The translations under genes were made by a program, and so were the position numbers. The notes below the pieces were generated by a model that saw only the letters and a program-made list of their open reading frames with translations, was not told the DNA's origin and made no database searches. Shown here in pieces: positions 43,019 to 54,767 of a DNA stretch of 64,000 nucleotides (position 1 is its first letter; every line of letters begins with the position of its first letter). This DNA is from Mesostigma viride (lineage: Eukaryota; Streptophyta; Mesostigmatophyceae; Mesostigmatales; Mesostigmataceae), in assembly GCA_009746045.1 (NCBI GenBank), contig RPFO01000050.1, positions 5,457,728 through 5,521,727 on the forward strand. The letters run 5' to 3'.

Positions 43019-43105
43019 AGTTAAACTCGTGCTCCCGTTGGGGAGTCCGATGGAAGGATGGATGGATGGGTACACGCAATCCTACCGGTCTAATCTATCT
43101 GCAGG
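43019..43105 (-). mobile_element. 3' end fragment of LINE family B with (TTAA)n tail
   Basis: It carries the minus-strand 3' hairpin as CTCCCGTTGGGGAG on the plus strand, and GGGT-ACAC...CCTACCGGTCTA shared with the copies at 58313 and 62160. The adjoining TTAA/TTGA array at about 42978-43017 is its tail. Confidence 0.75.
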
Positions 43106-43130
43106 GGTAGCTTACATTCCCACCCTTGCA

Positions 43131-44714
43131 TTAAATTAAATTAAATTAAATTATAACATGTCTCCGTTGGGAGATCATGTAGCACATATTCCAGGTTGGA
43201 TGGGTGGTGTGGAGGAAGCCGCGTAATCGAACTAACCTAACTCTAAGCTATATCTAGTCTAGAAAAGCCTATCTACGCTACTCATCAAAACGGCTCCTCC
43301 GTTTGGGGGGAGGCGGCTTGCCCACAGGGGCTGGCGTGTGCGCCTTGACAATCTTCTTCCACCGCGTCTTGTCTTGCATGGCAGTCCAAAGACGGGAGAG
43401 AGAGTGGATGCGGTACTCAAACTGGGCTGGGACCACTAGGTCGTCCAGCAACATCTGGGTATAGGTCATGGCATGTTTCCCTACCTTTTTAGGAATGTTC
43501 TTGGGGCCAGGCCAGGTCAAAATGTGCCGCCCCGGTTGGCCGAGCCGCTGGGGACCGGCCAGACCAAGGGCGGTGTCGACCTGGCTGGTGCGAGCAAGAT
43601 GTCCTACAAATGCTATCCTACGCTGTCTAATCTCGTCCGAAATACGCGGCATACCGTGATACAAAGACTCTAAGGACCTACGCTGAGAAAACCCGACATT
43701 CAGGACCTGTCGGAGCATCCGGGTGACCGTGCCGTCTAGCTTGGCTGCCAGTGTTGCCGTGAGTGTCCATGCCTCGGCGCCATACGTGAGCACCGTGAGG
43801 ACGAGGACCTTGAAGAGCATGCGCTTGCGGTGCTCGTCCAGGCCCTTGGAGCGCCAGTAGGTGTTGAGCGAACGGAGCTTGGCCCAGGAAAGGCCGATGC
43901 GGGTGTCCACATCGTCGGCAGTGTCCGGAAGCCAACTCCCCAACAGCTTGAAGCGGTCGCGGAGTGGGACCTCCGTCCCGTCTAGCAGGCGCGGCAGCGG
44001 TGGGCGACTGGAGGCCCCAATCACCATCGCCTCAGTTTTGACACTAATCTCCAACCCCACCGCCCTCGCCTCCAGGCCCAGACAGTCCAGCCAGGTCTGA
44101 ATGTGCTCGGGGCGCGCGATGAGGGTGGTGTCGTCCGCATAAATCAGGTCAGCCAGGCGGTAACCCGTGCTAACCCCGCCGTGCCCACGCTCGTTAAGGA
44201 TGTCCAAGCCTGGCTCGAACCCCTTAAGAGCAGTAAAGCGCGCACGTGCCTGGCGCATGACGTGGTCCACGACAATAATGAACAGGTATGGAGACAGGAC
44301 ACAACCTTGCCACACCCCGTGGTGAAGGGGGAATGGTGGGGTGGTGCCTTCCGCAGTCCGCACTACTGCCTGTGAGCCCTCATACAGTCGGCGAATGGCA
44401 GCAATAAACGCTGGTGGCACGCGGTCCAGAGCTAGGATGGCCCAAAGAGCCTCCCAGAGGACCGTGTCAAAGGCCTTGATATAGTCAACAAAAATGAGGA
44501 CCAGCGGCAAACTGTCAGGGGGAAGGCGACGCACCTCCTCCATCAACCGGCGCGCGACAAACACAGCCATGACAGTGTTACGACCACTACGGAAACCCAT
44601 CTGAGACTCACCCAGGTGTGGGTCCAGCGCGGCGCGGAGCCTGTGCAGCATCATGCGCATGAAGACCTTCAGCGCGGCGCTCTGGAGGCAGACACCCCGG
44701 TAGTTACCGGGCAT
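43131..44714 (-). mobile_element. LINE family A copy, 5'-truncated, with intact RT end
   Basis: The element comprises the ORF2 remnant, a roughly 105-bp 3' UTR, the conserved hairpin (43162-43173 on the plus strand) and a TTTAA-type tail at 43131-43155. It is truncated within RT at its 5' end, abutting a short repeat at 44719. Confidence 0.85.
43278..44714 (-). CDS. LINE family A ORF2 remnant: reverse transcriptase (478 aa open frame)
   Basis: The frame opens in the RT fingers (PGNYRGVCLQSAALKVFMRM). It continues with LGESQMGFRSGRNTVMAVF, LVLIFVDYIKAFDTVLWEAL (first catalytic Asp), GVWQGCVLSPYLFIIVVDHV, and LADLIYADDTTLIA (YADD catalytic pair). After the thumb it has LTYGAEAWTLTATLAAKLDG, RRIAFVGHLARTSQVDTALG (a family-specific C-terminal block) and a basic Pro-rich end (APVGKPPPPKRR). 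There is no CCHC finger. The endonuclease and the first RT motifs are missing, so it is a 5'-truncated copy, although no stop interrupts what remains. It would prime reverse transcription at nicked target DNA. Paralogues: 50100-52022 (decayed) and short ends at 59455-59990. Confidence 0.9.
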   Translation of the reverse strand: MPGNYRGVCLQSAALKVFMRMMLHRLRAALDPHLGESQMGFRSGRNTVMAVFVARRLMEEVRRLPPDSLPLVLIFVDYIKAFDTVLWEALWAILALDRVPPAFIAAIRRLYEGSQAVVRTAEGTTPPFPLHHGVWQGCVLSPYLFIIVVDHVMRQARARFTALKGFEPGLDILNERGHGGVSTGYRLADLIYADDTTLIARPEHIQTWLDCLGLEARAVGLEISVKTEAMVIGASSRPPLPRLLDGTEVPLRDRFKLLGSWLPDTADDVDTRIGLSWAKLRSLNTYWRSKGLDEHRKRMLFKVLVLTVLTYGAEAWTLTATLAAKLDGTVTRMLRQVLNVGFSQRRSLESLYHGMPRISDEIRQRRIAFVGHLARTSQVDTALGLAGPQRLGQPGRHILTWPGPKNIPKKVGKHAMTYTQMLLDDLVVPAQFEYRIHSLSRLWTAMQDKTRWKKIVKAHTPAPVGKPPPPKRRSRFDE

Positions 44715-44718
44715 GAAG

Positions 44719-44888
44719 CCACCCTTGCATGAAGTAGCCTAGAATGTATTAAAAGCCATATGCCCATTCTCAGGGATATGTGCTACATTTACTCCCAACG
44801 GAGTGATGTTGATAATTAATTAATTAATTAATTAATTAATTAATTAATTAATTAATTAATTAATTAATTAATTAATTAATTAATTAAT
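44719..44888 (+). mobile_element. 5'-truncated short LINE-tailed repeat with a long (TTAA)n tail
   Basis: CCACCCTTGCATGAAGTAGC, then GGGATATGTGCTACATTTAC and CTCCCAACGGAG, then about 75 bp of TTAA repeats. Same family as 42812-42974 and 59214-59364. Confidence 0.7.
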
Positions 44889-45055
44889 CTATCTGCAAAA
44901 ATCAAGCCAACTCTATGGCGCCCTCGATCCAGGGGTCTAGCTTGTCTACTAGCTCATGCTTCCCGCGTTTGCAAACACGCTCGCGCTTCCCCGTCGTTGT
45001 CCTCTATGACCTGGGCCCACTTGGCCTTATCCATCATCTTGTTGGAGTCTGGTTG
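44889..45055 (-). pseudogene. LINE family B ORF2 C-terminal fragment
   Basis: On the minus strand it encodes the family B end, with KAKWAQVIEDN, also seen at 58499-58771 and 62264-62452. Only the last about 50 codons remain. Confidence 0.65.
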
Positions 45056-45436
45056 TAGCGTGACGCGCGTGACGTACAAACCTGCACGGGAATAACGAAA
45101 ATGGCTGACGGCGGTATGGCTGACGGCGGAGCTCAGATCTTTTGCGTCTGAGCCCCAAATTCGGTCAGACCACTTACATTCGATGCGCTTTTTTCAGACG
45201 CACACGCCAGTATAATCGGTTACGGCTGAAACGCAGTATTGCCAAAGTTACGCACGTGACAAGAAGCTATGACGACCCCAAAAGCAAAACGGGGTTTGGA
45301 AAAGGAGCTTTCCGGCTCCCAGCCCAACCCACTCGCCATCGTCCTTGCCCAGCCGCCTGGGCTCGCAACATCGCCAGCAAACCCATCGCCAAGCGCCTCC
45401 CCCGAGCCCAAGAATTAAACCCTGCCACGAACACAA

Positions 45437-46694
45437 ATGGCGACATTACCTACCAGATATTACGACGGCTTTTCTTTTCAGCACTGGCTGCAGCTGACCA
45501 CAGCAGAATGCGCCGAAATAGTGCGTTTCTTAGCACAGGAACGCAAGCTCCATGGGGCCACAGGGCCCATCGATCCCCGCCGACAACCAGGATGCGTTCT
45601 ATACCAGGCCAGAGCTCCAACAACGCCTCGCTATTCTGTGCAGCTTCTTCCAGCTACCTATGGACAAAATCGCCGCCAAGATCCGCGCCCCAGCCCACTG
45701 AGCCCGCACGGCCGACAGCCACATCGGCTTCCCCCCTCTGCAAGGATGACATCCGAGCAGTGCTGGAGGAGCACGTGACCTGGCCGTTGGCCGAGAAGCT
45801 GACCTCGCTGAACACGACGCTCAACAGGGTGCATGGAGGCCCGGGTCTCCAATGTGGAAACCAAGGTCGTCCACACTGAGCTCCAATTAAACCCAGTTCA
45901 CGACGCTGCACACCGAGGCGCAGGCCATCTGCATGAGACGCACGCTGCACTTGTCTCTCGCCTCAACCAGGTGGAGGGCATGCAAGTGCGGCGTGCTCAT
46001 GAAGAAACTTGAAGCCATCACCGCCCACACCGAGGCCCTGGCCTCACCTAGGTCCCAAAGATAGCGGAGCAGACGGCCACCATCGCATCCCAGCCACCCC
46101 GGCTGGATGCTGGTGACCTCCCACCCCAGCTCTCCTATGCGGACCTGCTGCGGACAGCGACCGCCTCCACGGCACCGACGCCATCGCCGCGAAACTCCAG
46201 GATCGAGCTTGAAGACCTTCGCCAGGCTCAACATGCAACGAAAGGCCACCGACCGCGCCCGCCGCGACTGCCGGGTGGTGCTGCGTCGTTTCCCCCAGAA
46301 GCCAGGTGAGACGTCAACCTCCCTTGCCGACGAGCTTAAGGACCAGCTCCAGTTACCCTCATAGTGGGCCTGGTAGGTGAGGTAGAACTGCGTGGGTGCC
46401 ACCGCCTTCCCCACTCACGGGATAAGGCGGCTCCCCGGCCACCAGGGCCTGCTCACCTTCCCCTCCCGTGAGGACAAGCAGCGGTTCCTCTCTCGTCGCA
46501 AGCGGTACTTGCACGACCTCACCTGGACGCTGGACGACGACCTGACCCCCGCCAAGCAGCAGCAGCAGCGACGTGACCTGTGGCCTGAATACCTCCGCCA
46601 CAAGCAGGACCCCCAGAAGCCCAAGGTGTACTGGAGGGGCGGGGACCTGATGATTAACCACAAGAAGTGGACGCCCCATGCAGCGGGCTACTAG
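45437..46694 (+). pseudogene. LINE ORF1, frameshifted
   Basis: It starts MATLPTRYYDGFSFQHWLQL and reads through several frames. Later recognisable blocks are CRVVLRRFPQKPGETSTSLA, KRYLHDLTWTLDDDLTPAKQ and KPKVYWRGGDLMINHKKW just before the stop at 46692-46694. The strand, W-rich end and basic middle fit the nucleic-acid-binding ORF1 of non-LTR elements. A minus-strand relative at 48106-49130 has the matching TLDDDLTLA and YAVYWKGAVIYVSNKPW blocks. Its ORF2 is absent: about 450 bp of 3' UTR follow, then a family B hairpin and tail. Confidence 0.6.
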
Positions 46695-47147
46695 AATAGC
46701 TTGTAGCCCTAGCTTGTATCCATTGGTAGTCACTGCCGCTATTATGGCAGCCGTAGAATGTTTGCCTAGCTGTGCCATGCACCATACGTAGTCACGTGCA
46801 CTGCTAACGCACGGTACACAACCAGCCATATGTAGCCTATAGCTTAGTCCTTGTACAGCCATGCTACGTCCTGGCTATGTCCAGATTCCTTGCCCACGCT
46901 CCCTGTTATGCCATGCTCACATGGGTCTTATTGCACCCACAGATTGCCGGATCGTTAGCATGTCCGTTTAGCTAGCGTGTCCGAGTGCAGCTGTGTCATG
47001 CCTTAGGCATGAAGGAGACTTGGGGTCTCTGCCCTTTGCCCCTTTCTCCTGTTAAGTGCACCTGTACGTACACAGGGATCAAAAGCACTCCGGTCGGTGC
47101 TCCGTGACTCCCCAACGGGAGCACGAGTTTAATTAATTAATTAATTT
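46695..47147 (+). other. 3' UTR, hairpin and (TTAA)n tail of the LINE with ORF1 at 45437
   Basis: No gene. It ends with CTCCCCAACGGGAG (47108-47121), then GCACGAGTTT and TTAA repeats to 47147. Confidence 0.7.
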
Positions 47148-47805
47148 TATCATCTTTTTCCAAATCACGGAGAGGCCTAGCTAGCCCGGCCCCCCATGTC
47201 CTCTACTAGCTTAGTAGCTGATCTTTGAAAGTGCGGGCCTTGCGGCGTCTAGCATTGCTGGGCCCGGCCCACGTGAGGAGGTGCCGGCCAGGCTGAGCTG
47301 GTCGCAGCCCTGCGGGCCGGGGGCCACGTGATGTGTCTACCTGGTCAACTGGTGCGAGCTAAATGATCTACTAGCTGCAGGTGCCGCTAGCTGATTAATG
47401 GTGCTGGTGATACTTGGCATGCATGCATGCATGCTGAGATATACAAGTCCTCACTGCGGACATGAGCAGCCTGGGTATCCTACACGGAAAATTGACGTAC
47501 CGCAGAATGTTGGTGACCGCGCTGTCCAACTTTCTGGCAAGGTCGGCGGTGAGGGTCCACGTCTCGGCCCCGTACGTAAGAACAGGGAGGACCAGGACCA
47601 TAAACAGGTCCTGTTTCTCTATCTTGCCCAGGGGCTTGCGCCACAGGGCCCTGTATTGGCGTAAAGCGTGCCAGGCGAGGGAGACTACGGTGGAACACAT
47701 CGGCCTCACAGCTGGCCGGGGAGTATAAGCTACCCAGCAACTTGACGCGGTCCAGGTTACTCTACTGGACTTGAGAGCCATGGAGGAGAACTTGAGCACC
47801 ACCAT
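47148..47805 (-). pseudogene. LINE family B RT C-terminal fragment
   Basis: The minus strand carries KIEKQDLFMVLVLPVLTYGA and ETWTLTADLARKLDSAVTNI, the post-RT block also in the copy at 62153-63760, then decayed sequence down to the IWKKMMDK-type end near 47150. It meets the tail of the plus-strand element tail-to-tail, and its own 3' hairpin is missing. Confidence 0.7.
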
Positions 47806-48105
47806 GATGTATCATACCTAATAAAAGCCCTGGCAGTATGGGGTAGAAGATTGTTATGGCTACAGTAGGCAATGGCTAGCTAGGGCATGGCATCTCAGCA
47901 GAGAGCAACTCTCTGCGTGGGCAAAGCATGACTAAATAATGCTAGACATGATTCGTCTGGTGTGGACTCCACACCATGTGGAGCTCATCATTTCAGGCAC
48001 ACATGTACATGGCTGAATAACAAACTTATTCATCATTTGGTATGGGGCCCATAATAGGCGTACATGTACAAGGCCACGTTGGCTAGGCCTTACTATTGTA
48101 CACTA

Positions 48106-49130
48106 CTATATACTGCTATAGTTCCCTATAGCTAGGCTAGCGCTGGGGTGGCTGAGGGTGCTGGGGCAGCGGGGGTCACTTGCCAGGGCTTGTTGCTGAC
48201 GTAGATGACCGCCCCCTTCCAGTACACCGCGTATTCCCCGCCGCGGTCTGCCGGTCAATCTGGAGGCACTGGTCGGCCATAGCTCACGTTGCTGCGCGCC
48301 AGGGTCAAGTCGTCGTCCAAGGTGTAGTGAGTCGGCTCTCGAGCCGCTTGCGGCGTCTGCGGAACGAAATCTTGTCCGCCGGGTTCTCAAAGATGAGCGC
48401 AGCAGCGGAGGCGGTCCCACCTTACCCCGCGAGCGGCCGGATCCGGAAGGCGGTGGCCATGGGCCTCCAGCTTGATCTCCCCATGCAATGAGGCCCATGC
48501 GGCTAAGGATTTCGTTCTCATGCAAACGCCTGTGCAAGCTTCATGGAGTTCTCACCTTCCACCACCAGGTCCGGAAGTTCTTGACGATGACGTTAATGCA
48601 TGCAGCCTGCGCTTGTCGAGCTCAGACTGCAGCTCCTTGTGGATCGAGGTCGAGCGTCTGCTGCTTGAGCTGTGCTGCGACGGCGGTCCGAGGTGCATGG
48701 TGGAGGTGGTGTGGTGCTAGTTCAGCATGTCCGCCCGGCCAGGTCAGACTGCAGATCCCCATGGGTGGGAGGAGCATCGTCGGCAGGGCCAGCAGGTGCT
48801 GGCCGGGCGGTAATGCCGGTCCTTCACCGCCTGAGCGCGGTGAGGCCTGCGGTGTTTTGCATGCAGGCCGCCACTCGATACATGGCGATGGCGTTGTCCT
48901 GGAGGCGCTTGTCGATGTCACGGAGCTGCCGGCGGTGATGGCGTCGGCCGGTGGTGGCGCCCGGTGGGGGTGGGGGTGGTGGAGGAGGCGAGGATCGAGG
49001 GTGGAGGTGGCGGTGGAGATGGAGGGGAGCTCGGCAGCGCCAGCGTGCTGCCTATCATTGGCTGCCACATCCGCAGCATGCAAGGCCGGGAGTCACGTGC
49101 CGTCCGCGCGATGGCCTCCTGAAGGAGGGA
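48106..49130 (-). pseudogene. Decayed LINE ORF1
   Basis: Reading the minus strand across frames gives blocks matching the ORF1 at 45437-46694, notably FENPADKISFRRRRKRLESR, TLDDDLTLA and YAVYWKGAVIYVSNKPW. It is probably the 5' part of the same minus-strand copy as 47148-47805, with most of ORF2 deleted. Confidence 0.5.
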
Positions 49131-50099
49131 GATGAAGGTGGATTCGATCGGTTAAAACGCTTGGTGTACTACTTACGGGAACTGCTGTGCCGTCCAGGTG
49201 TAATAGCGGTGCATGGGGGCGACCATCAAGCCCCAAGGCCATCGCCGCCTTCAGTCTTCTTGCTTATAGAGGGGGATATAATCCTCATGTCCACGAGCGC
49301 CGCGCCCCAGTGGCCCGCCCTGACTGGTCTGCTCTACGCCGGCGCGGTCCGGGGGGATCCTGAGGACTGGACGGACGCCGAGCACGATCAAGCGGAACAG
49401 GTGCCGACGGGCGTACCTGCATGAAGGCCCTGGACGCCCGGCCAGGCGCGGACGTCGACACGCTGCATGGCCCAGCCGGTGCTCCCAACGCCGCCATTTT
49501 TGCGGGCTTTGGCGGCCCGCGCCCCGTTGCTGGCGGCCCGGCACCTGCCGGTCATGCCCCGCCGACGCCCCGGCCGGCCCGCTCTATGCCGCCAGGACCC
49601 CGGCCAATCAGGTCTTGGCTGCCCGGCACCGCCTCAAGCGCATAACCGGGACCCGCTGCTGAAACCGGTGCTCAAGGCCGCCCTTGTGGACTGCCTACTC
49701 ACACGCTCAGGACGCAGAGGCGGCCCAGTGCGCATCGCGGATGCCAACTGGCCTGCCAAGCTCGCAACGGCCGCAGGCCGGCAAGGACATGTGGTAGGTA
49801 CCACCTCGACCGGCTCGGCGGCCGGCGGCAGCACACCCCGGTGCATGGAGCACACCGTCGGGGGACGGCACGGCGCTGGTCAGCCTTGCCCGCTGGTTGG
49901 CCCACAATGTTTCCTGGACAGGTGGGGCTCGATCGCCGGCGCCCCCCCCCCCGCCGCTTCACCCCGAGACGGCCGCCCGTCTCAGTGTTGCATGCCAGAC
50001 CCCCCCCGCCGCCTGCGCCCCCCTCCTCGGCCGCGGACTACCAAGTCCCGCCTTGAAGGAGCCATGCAGGGCTGCCTTGCCCCCAACGACGTCGTCCAC
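49131..50099. other. Unresolved GC-rich stretch, probably decayed LINE ORF2 N-terminus
   Basis: Several ORFs are open by composition alone. No endonuclease motif could be read with confidence. Its position just before the RT at 50100 on the plus strand suggests the 5' part of that LINE. Confidence 0.35.
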
Positions 50100-52022
50100 G
50101 TACCCCTTAACACTTTGGAGGAATTGGACGGCGCCCTTGCTTGCCTGCGCGTTTTGACACGGCGGTCGGTGCTGACCACCTTTCGGCTGAGCTGCTGAAG
50201 ACCCCTGACCCGGCGATGAGGGAGCTTCTGCTGGCATTCGGCTGCAACCGTGTCCTGCTCTCTGATGTGCCTCCGCCTGCATGCTGAGTGGCAGCCGGCC
50301 CGATCCGCGTCATGCTGTACAAGAAGGGCTCTGCCGGCTGCTCAGACCCCGGTAACTATATCGGGGTGTCTGCCTCCAGAGCACCGTGCTAAAGGTCTTC
50401 ATGCACGCATGATGATGCACCGGCTCCGCGCCGCGCTGGACACATGCACACCTGGGTGAGTGTCAGATGGGGTTCCGTCATGGTCGTAGTAACACTGTCA
50501 TGGCTGCATTTGTCGCGCGCCGGTTGATGGAGCTAGGAGGTGAGTCGCCTTTGCCCTGACGGTTAATTTGCCGCTGGCAGTCTTTACTTTTGTTGAATAT
50601 ATCAAGGCCTTTGACACGGTCCTCTGGGAGGCTCTTTGGGCCATCCTAGCTCTGCAATCGGGTACCACCAGCGTTTATTGCTGCCATTCGTCGACTGTAT
50701 GAGGGCTCACAGGCAGTAGTGCGGCCGGACTGCGGAAGGCACCACCCCACCATTCCCCCTTAATTCACCACGGGGTGTGGCAAGGTTGTGTCCTGTCCCC
50801 AAATCTGTTCATTATTGTCATGGATCACGTCATGCGCCGGGCACGTGCGCGCTCTTTACTGCTCGAGCTTCGAGCCCGGCTTGGACACGATCCTTAACGA
50901 GCGCGAGCACGGCGGCGGTGGCACTGCATGGCTACCGCCTGTCCGACCTGATTTATGCGGATGACACCACCCTCAGCGGCGCGCGCCCCGAGCACATTCA
51001 GACCTGGCTGGACTGTCTTCTGGGCTTGGAGGCGAGGGCGGTGGGGTTGGAGATTAGACTAGTGTCAAAACTGAGGCGATGGTGATTGGGCCCTCCATGC
51101 AGTCGCCCGCCGCTGCTGCGGCTGCTAGACGGGACGGAGGTCCCGTTCCGTGATCGCTTCAAACTGCTGGGGAGCATGCTCCCCGACACCGCCGGCATCG
51201 GCCTGGCCTGGGCTAGGCTTCGTTCGCTCAACACCTATACAGTACTGGCGCTCCAAGCTAGGGCCTGGGCGAGCCACCGCAAGTGGATGCATTTCAAGGT
51301 CCTCGTCCTCACGTCGGTGCTTACGTATGGCGCCGAGGCATGGACACTCACGGACACACTGGCCGCCAAGCTAGACGGCCCATGGTTTACCGAGGATGCT
51401 CCGACAGGTCCTGAGTGTAGGGTTTTCCAAGCATAGGTCATTAGCTTTGTATCAGGGTACTGATGCCTCGCATTTCGGACGAGATTACCGGCAGCGTAGG
51501 ATAGCATTTGTAGGACATCTTGCTCGCACCAGTCAGGTAGTAGATACCGCCCTTGGTCTGGCCGCCCCCCAGCGGCTTGGCCAACCAGGGCGGCACATCC
51601 TGACCTGGCCTGGCACCAAGGACATTCCTAGAAAGCTGGGTATAAACCTGCCACGAACTACATCTGCAGATGTTGCTGGCCGACCTAGTGGTCCCCGCTC
51701 AGTTTGAACACCGCATTCACTCCCTCTCTCTTCTTTGGACTGCTATGCAGAACAAGAAGAGGCCGGTGGCAGAAGATTGTCCAGGCTCACACGCCAGCCC
51801 CCGGCTGTGGGCAAGCCCCCACCCCCCCAAGGGGAAGGGGCGTTTTGCTGAGTATAGTGTAGGAGTAGTTAGGATTTTCTAGACTAGATAGCTTTGAGTT
51901 AGCTAGATTAGTTCGATTACGCGGCTTCGCCCACCTCCACCCAATAATCCAGCAGCAAGGAATATGTGCTACATGATCTCCCAACGGAGTCATGTTATAA
52001 TTTAATTTAATTTAATTTAATA
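50100..52022 (+). pseudogene. LINE family A ORF2 (RT) pseudogene with 3' end
   Basis: LNTLEELDGALACLRVLTRR near 50110 starts RT. Further blocks follow in shifting frames: FRHGRSNTV-like, FVEYIKAFDTVLWEALWAI near 50590, DLIYADDTTLSGARPEHIQT near 50950, SVLTYGAEAWTLTDTLAAKL near 51310, RQRRIAFVGHLARTSQVVDT near 51490, and a Pro/Lys-rich end to about 51880. Many indels separate it from the copy at 43278-44714. The 3' UTR, hairpin CTCCCAACGGAG (51979-51990) and TTTAA tail end it near 52021. Confidence 0.85.
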
Positions 52023-52448
52023 TGATAATCCTTATCTGAGCTGTCCTCTACTGTAATGGTAGGCGAGGCCGGCGGTATAGTGTAGCGGCTATCGTCAGGG
52101 GCAATAACCTCTGGACACCTGCAGACTTCTACCCTACATTGTACCAATGGGCCGCAGGGCCCGGCTGGCGTGGGGAGAAAACAGGAGCATGCCCCGCAGG
52201 AAGGTGCTTATCGCAGACGGCAGCCCATTTCTCCTTGTCTATCATGCGGGCGCGAAGGAGGGTGCACCAATGGCAGCGGCTGCCGTGGGTCGGGGCGTTC
52301 TGTCGGCATGGGGAGGGCGCAGGTGCCGGCCGGACCCTCAAGGCCGTAGCCAGCGAGCAGGCAGCTTCTGCCCATGGCGATAATTGGGAGAGCTAGGTGG
52401 GAAGCCGCGGTAAACCGTGGTTGGTATTCATGCGCATTTATTTACAAG
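52023..52448. other. Spacer between LINE tail and microsatellite; nothing recognised
   Basis: Short open frames with no motif and no RNA gene visible. Confidence 0.4.
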
Positions 52449-53885
52449 AATGAATGAATGAATGAATGAATGAATGAATGAATGAATGAATGAATGAATG
52501 AATGAATGAATGAATGAATGAATGAATGAATGAATGAATGAATGAAGGAAGGAAGGAAGGAAGGAAGGAAGGAAGGAAGGAAGGAAGGAAGGAAGGAAGG
52601 AAGGAAGGAAGGAAGGAAGGAAGGAAGGAAGGAAGGAAGGAAGGAAGGAAGGAAGGAAGGAAGGAAGGAAGGAAGGAAGGAAGGAAGGAAGGAAGGAAGG
52701 AAGGAAGGAAGGAAGGAAGGAAGGAAGGAAGGAAGGAAGGAAGGAAGGAAGGAAGGAAGGAAGGAAGGAAGGAAGGAAGGAAGGAAGGAAGGAAGGAAGG
52801 AAGGAAGGAAGGAAGGAAGGAAGGAAGGAAGGAAGGAAGGAAGGAAGGAAGGAAGGAAGGAAGGAAGGAAGGAAGGAAGGAAGGAAGGAAGGAAGGAAGG
52901 AAGGAAGGAAGGAAGGAAGGAAGGAAGGAAGGAAGGAAGGAAGGAAGGAAGGAAGGAAGGAAGGAAGGAAGGAAGGAAGGAAGGAAGGAAGGAAGGAAGG
53001 AAGGAAGGAAGGAAGGAAGGAAGGAAGGAAGGAAGGAAGGAAGGAAGGAAGGAAGGAAGGAAGGAAGGAAGGAAGGAAGGAAGGAAGGAAGGAAGGAAGG
53101 AAGGAAGGAAGGAAGGAAGGAAGGAAGGAAGGAAGGAAGGAAAGGAAGGAAGGAAGGAAGGAAGGAAGGAAGGAAGGAAGGAAGGAAGGAAGGAAGGAAG
53201 GAAGGAAGGAAGGAAGGAAGGAAGGAAGGAAGGAAGGAAGGAAGGAAGGAAGGAAGGAAGGAAGGAAGGAAGGAAGTCCTGAAGGAAGGAAGTCCTGAAG
53301 GAAGGAAGTCCTGAAGAAAGGAAGTCCTGAAGGAAGGAAGGAAGGAAGGAAGGAAGGAAGGAAGGAAGGAAGGAAGGAAGGAAGGAAGGAAGGAAGGAAG
53401 GAAGGAAGGAAGGAAGGAAGGAAGGAAGGAAGGAAGGAAGGAAGGAAGGAAGGAAGGAAGGAAGGAAGGAAGGAAGGAAGGAAGGAAGGAAGGAAGGAAG
53501 GAAGGAAGGAAGGAAGGAAGGAAGGAAGGAAGGAAGGAAGGAAGGAAGGAAGGAAGGAAGGAAGGGAAGGAAGGAAGGAAGGAAGGAAGGAAGGAAGGAA
53601 GGAAGGAAGGAAGGAAGTCCTGAAGGAAGGAAGTCCTGAAGGAAGGAAGTCCTGAAGGAAGGAAGGAAGGAAGGAAGGAAGGAAGGAAGGAAGGAAGGAA
53701 GGAAGGAAGGAAGGAAGGAAGGAAGGAAGGAAGGAAGGAAGGAAGGAAGGAAGGAAGGAAGGAAGGAAGGAAGGAAGGAAGGAAGGAAGGAAGGAAGGAA
53801 GGAAGGAAGGAAGGAAGGAAGGAGGAAAGGAAGGAAGGAAGGAAGGAAGAGGAGGAGGAGGAGGAGGAGGAGGAGGAGGAGGAGT
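52449..53885. repeat. (GAAT)n, then a 1.3-kb (GGAA)n array, then (GGA)n
   Basis: GAAT repeats to about 52545, GGAA repeats to about 53848 with a few AAGTCCTGAAGG interruptions (about 53276-53325 and 53616-53655) and single-base slips, then GAG/GGA triplets to 53885. Long Gly-Arg-Lys-Glu or Ser-Phe-Leu-Pro ORFs here are repeat artefacts. Confidence 0.97.
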
Positions 53886-54013
53886 CCTTCCTTCCTTCCT
53901 TCCTTTCCTCCTTCCTTCCTTCCTTCCTTCCTTCCTTCCTTCCTTCCTTCCTTCCTTCCTTCCTTCCTTCCTTCCTTCCTTCCTTCCTTCCTTCCTTCCT
54001 TCCTTCCTTCCTT
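53886..54013. repeat. (TTCC)n array inverted to the (GGAA)n array
   Basis: TTCC repeats run for about 128 bp immediately after the GGA block, so the two arrays are an inverted pair able to form a long hairpin. Confidence 0.95.
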
Positions 54014-54767
54014 TATTCATGAATGCACACACTATGTAGCTGGTCGATCTACGCCGTGTACGGCCATATCCAGCCACATGATCAGTCAATCTTACCGTAC
54101 AAGCCTGGCTAGACATTGCACCGCTCCATTCATGTCCATCATCCCGAATTAACGACTTGACAAACGCGGATATAATACAACAGCAAACTCAAGCTACCAT
54201 GGCCTGGATTCATGCACAAGATTCGATCTGGCCTGCCAGTGCTGGTAAGTCTCATTGATCATATCCAACATGTTGATGCTCCGTGTCCTCCCTATAGATA
54301 TGAGGCATGAGTATAACTACTTACCCCAGAATCGGCCGGGCTGCTGGTTGAATACTATATGCACCCCTGCGCCCCCCGACCGATCGATGCTCTATGAAGC
54401 TTGTGTTGCACCATTAAACAAAGTTGTCTTGACGCTCCCACTTCCTTGTCTACCAACATGTAGTTGGGTGTGCCACACTGCCTCAGACTCAATGGAGTGC
54501 TCACAACTACAAACATGGAACCACGTTTTGTGCTGGCCTCACAAATGACAGATGGGGGGTGGCATCTAGTGGACGACCACCAACAAACGCGCTTGTGACA
54601 CTTATTACAGCAGCAGCAAAGACTTGCAAATAGGAAAACTATAAATACTCTCATCACAGGTCTCTTTTTTTGAGAAAGTAATTGCGTGGGCAGGCCACGA
54701 TTGGATGGCCACCGAGTACAATTACCAGTTTGATGAATTACCAGTCACTCCCCTACTGGTGCGGCAA
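54014..54767. other. 3' flank of the MYND-finger gene; no gene seen
   Basis: Unique-looking sequence with only short motif-free frames. It contains the candidate minus-strand polyadenylation signal at 54605-54609. Confidence 0.5.
54605..54609 (-). terminator. Candidate polyadenylation signal TGTAA
   Basis: TGTAA on the minus strand, about 160 nt after the MYND gene stop. This is the usual signal in chlorophytes; a five-base motif is weak evidence on its own. Confidence 0.35.

Noticed and set aside
52428-54116. 562-aa and 258-aa open frames of Ser-Phe-Leu-Pro or Gly-Arg-Lys-Glu
   Set aside because: They are translations of the GGAA/TTCC microsatellites on either strand.
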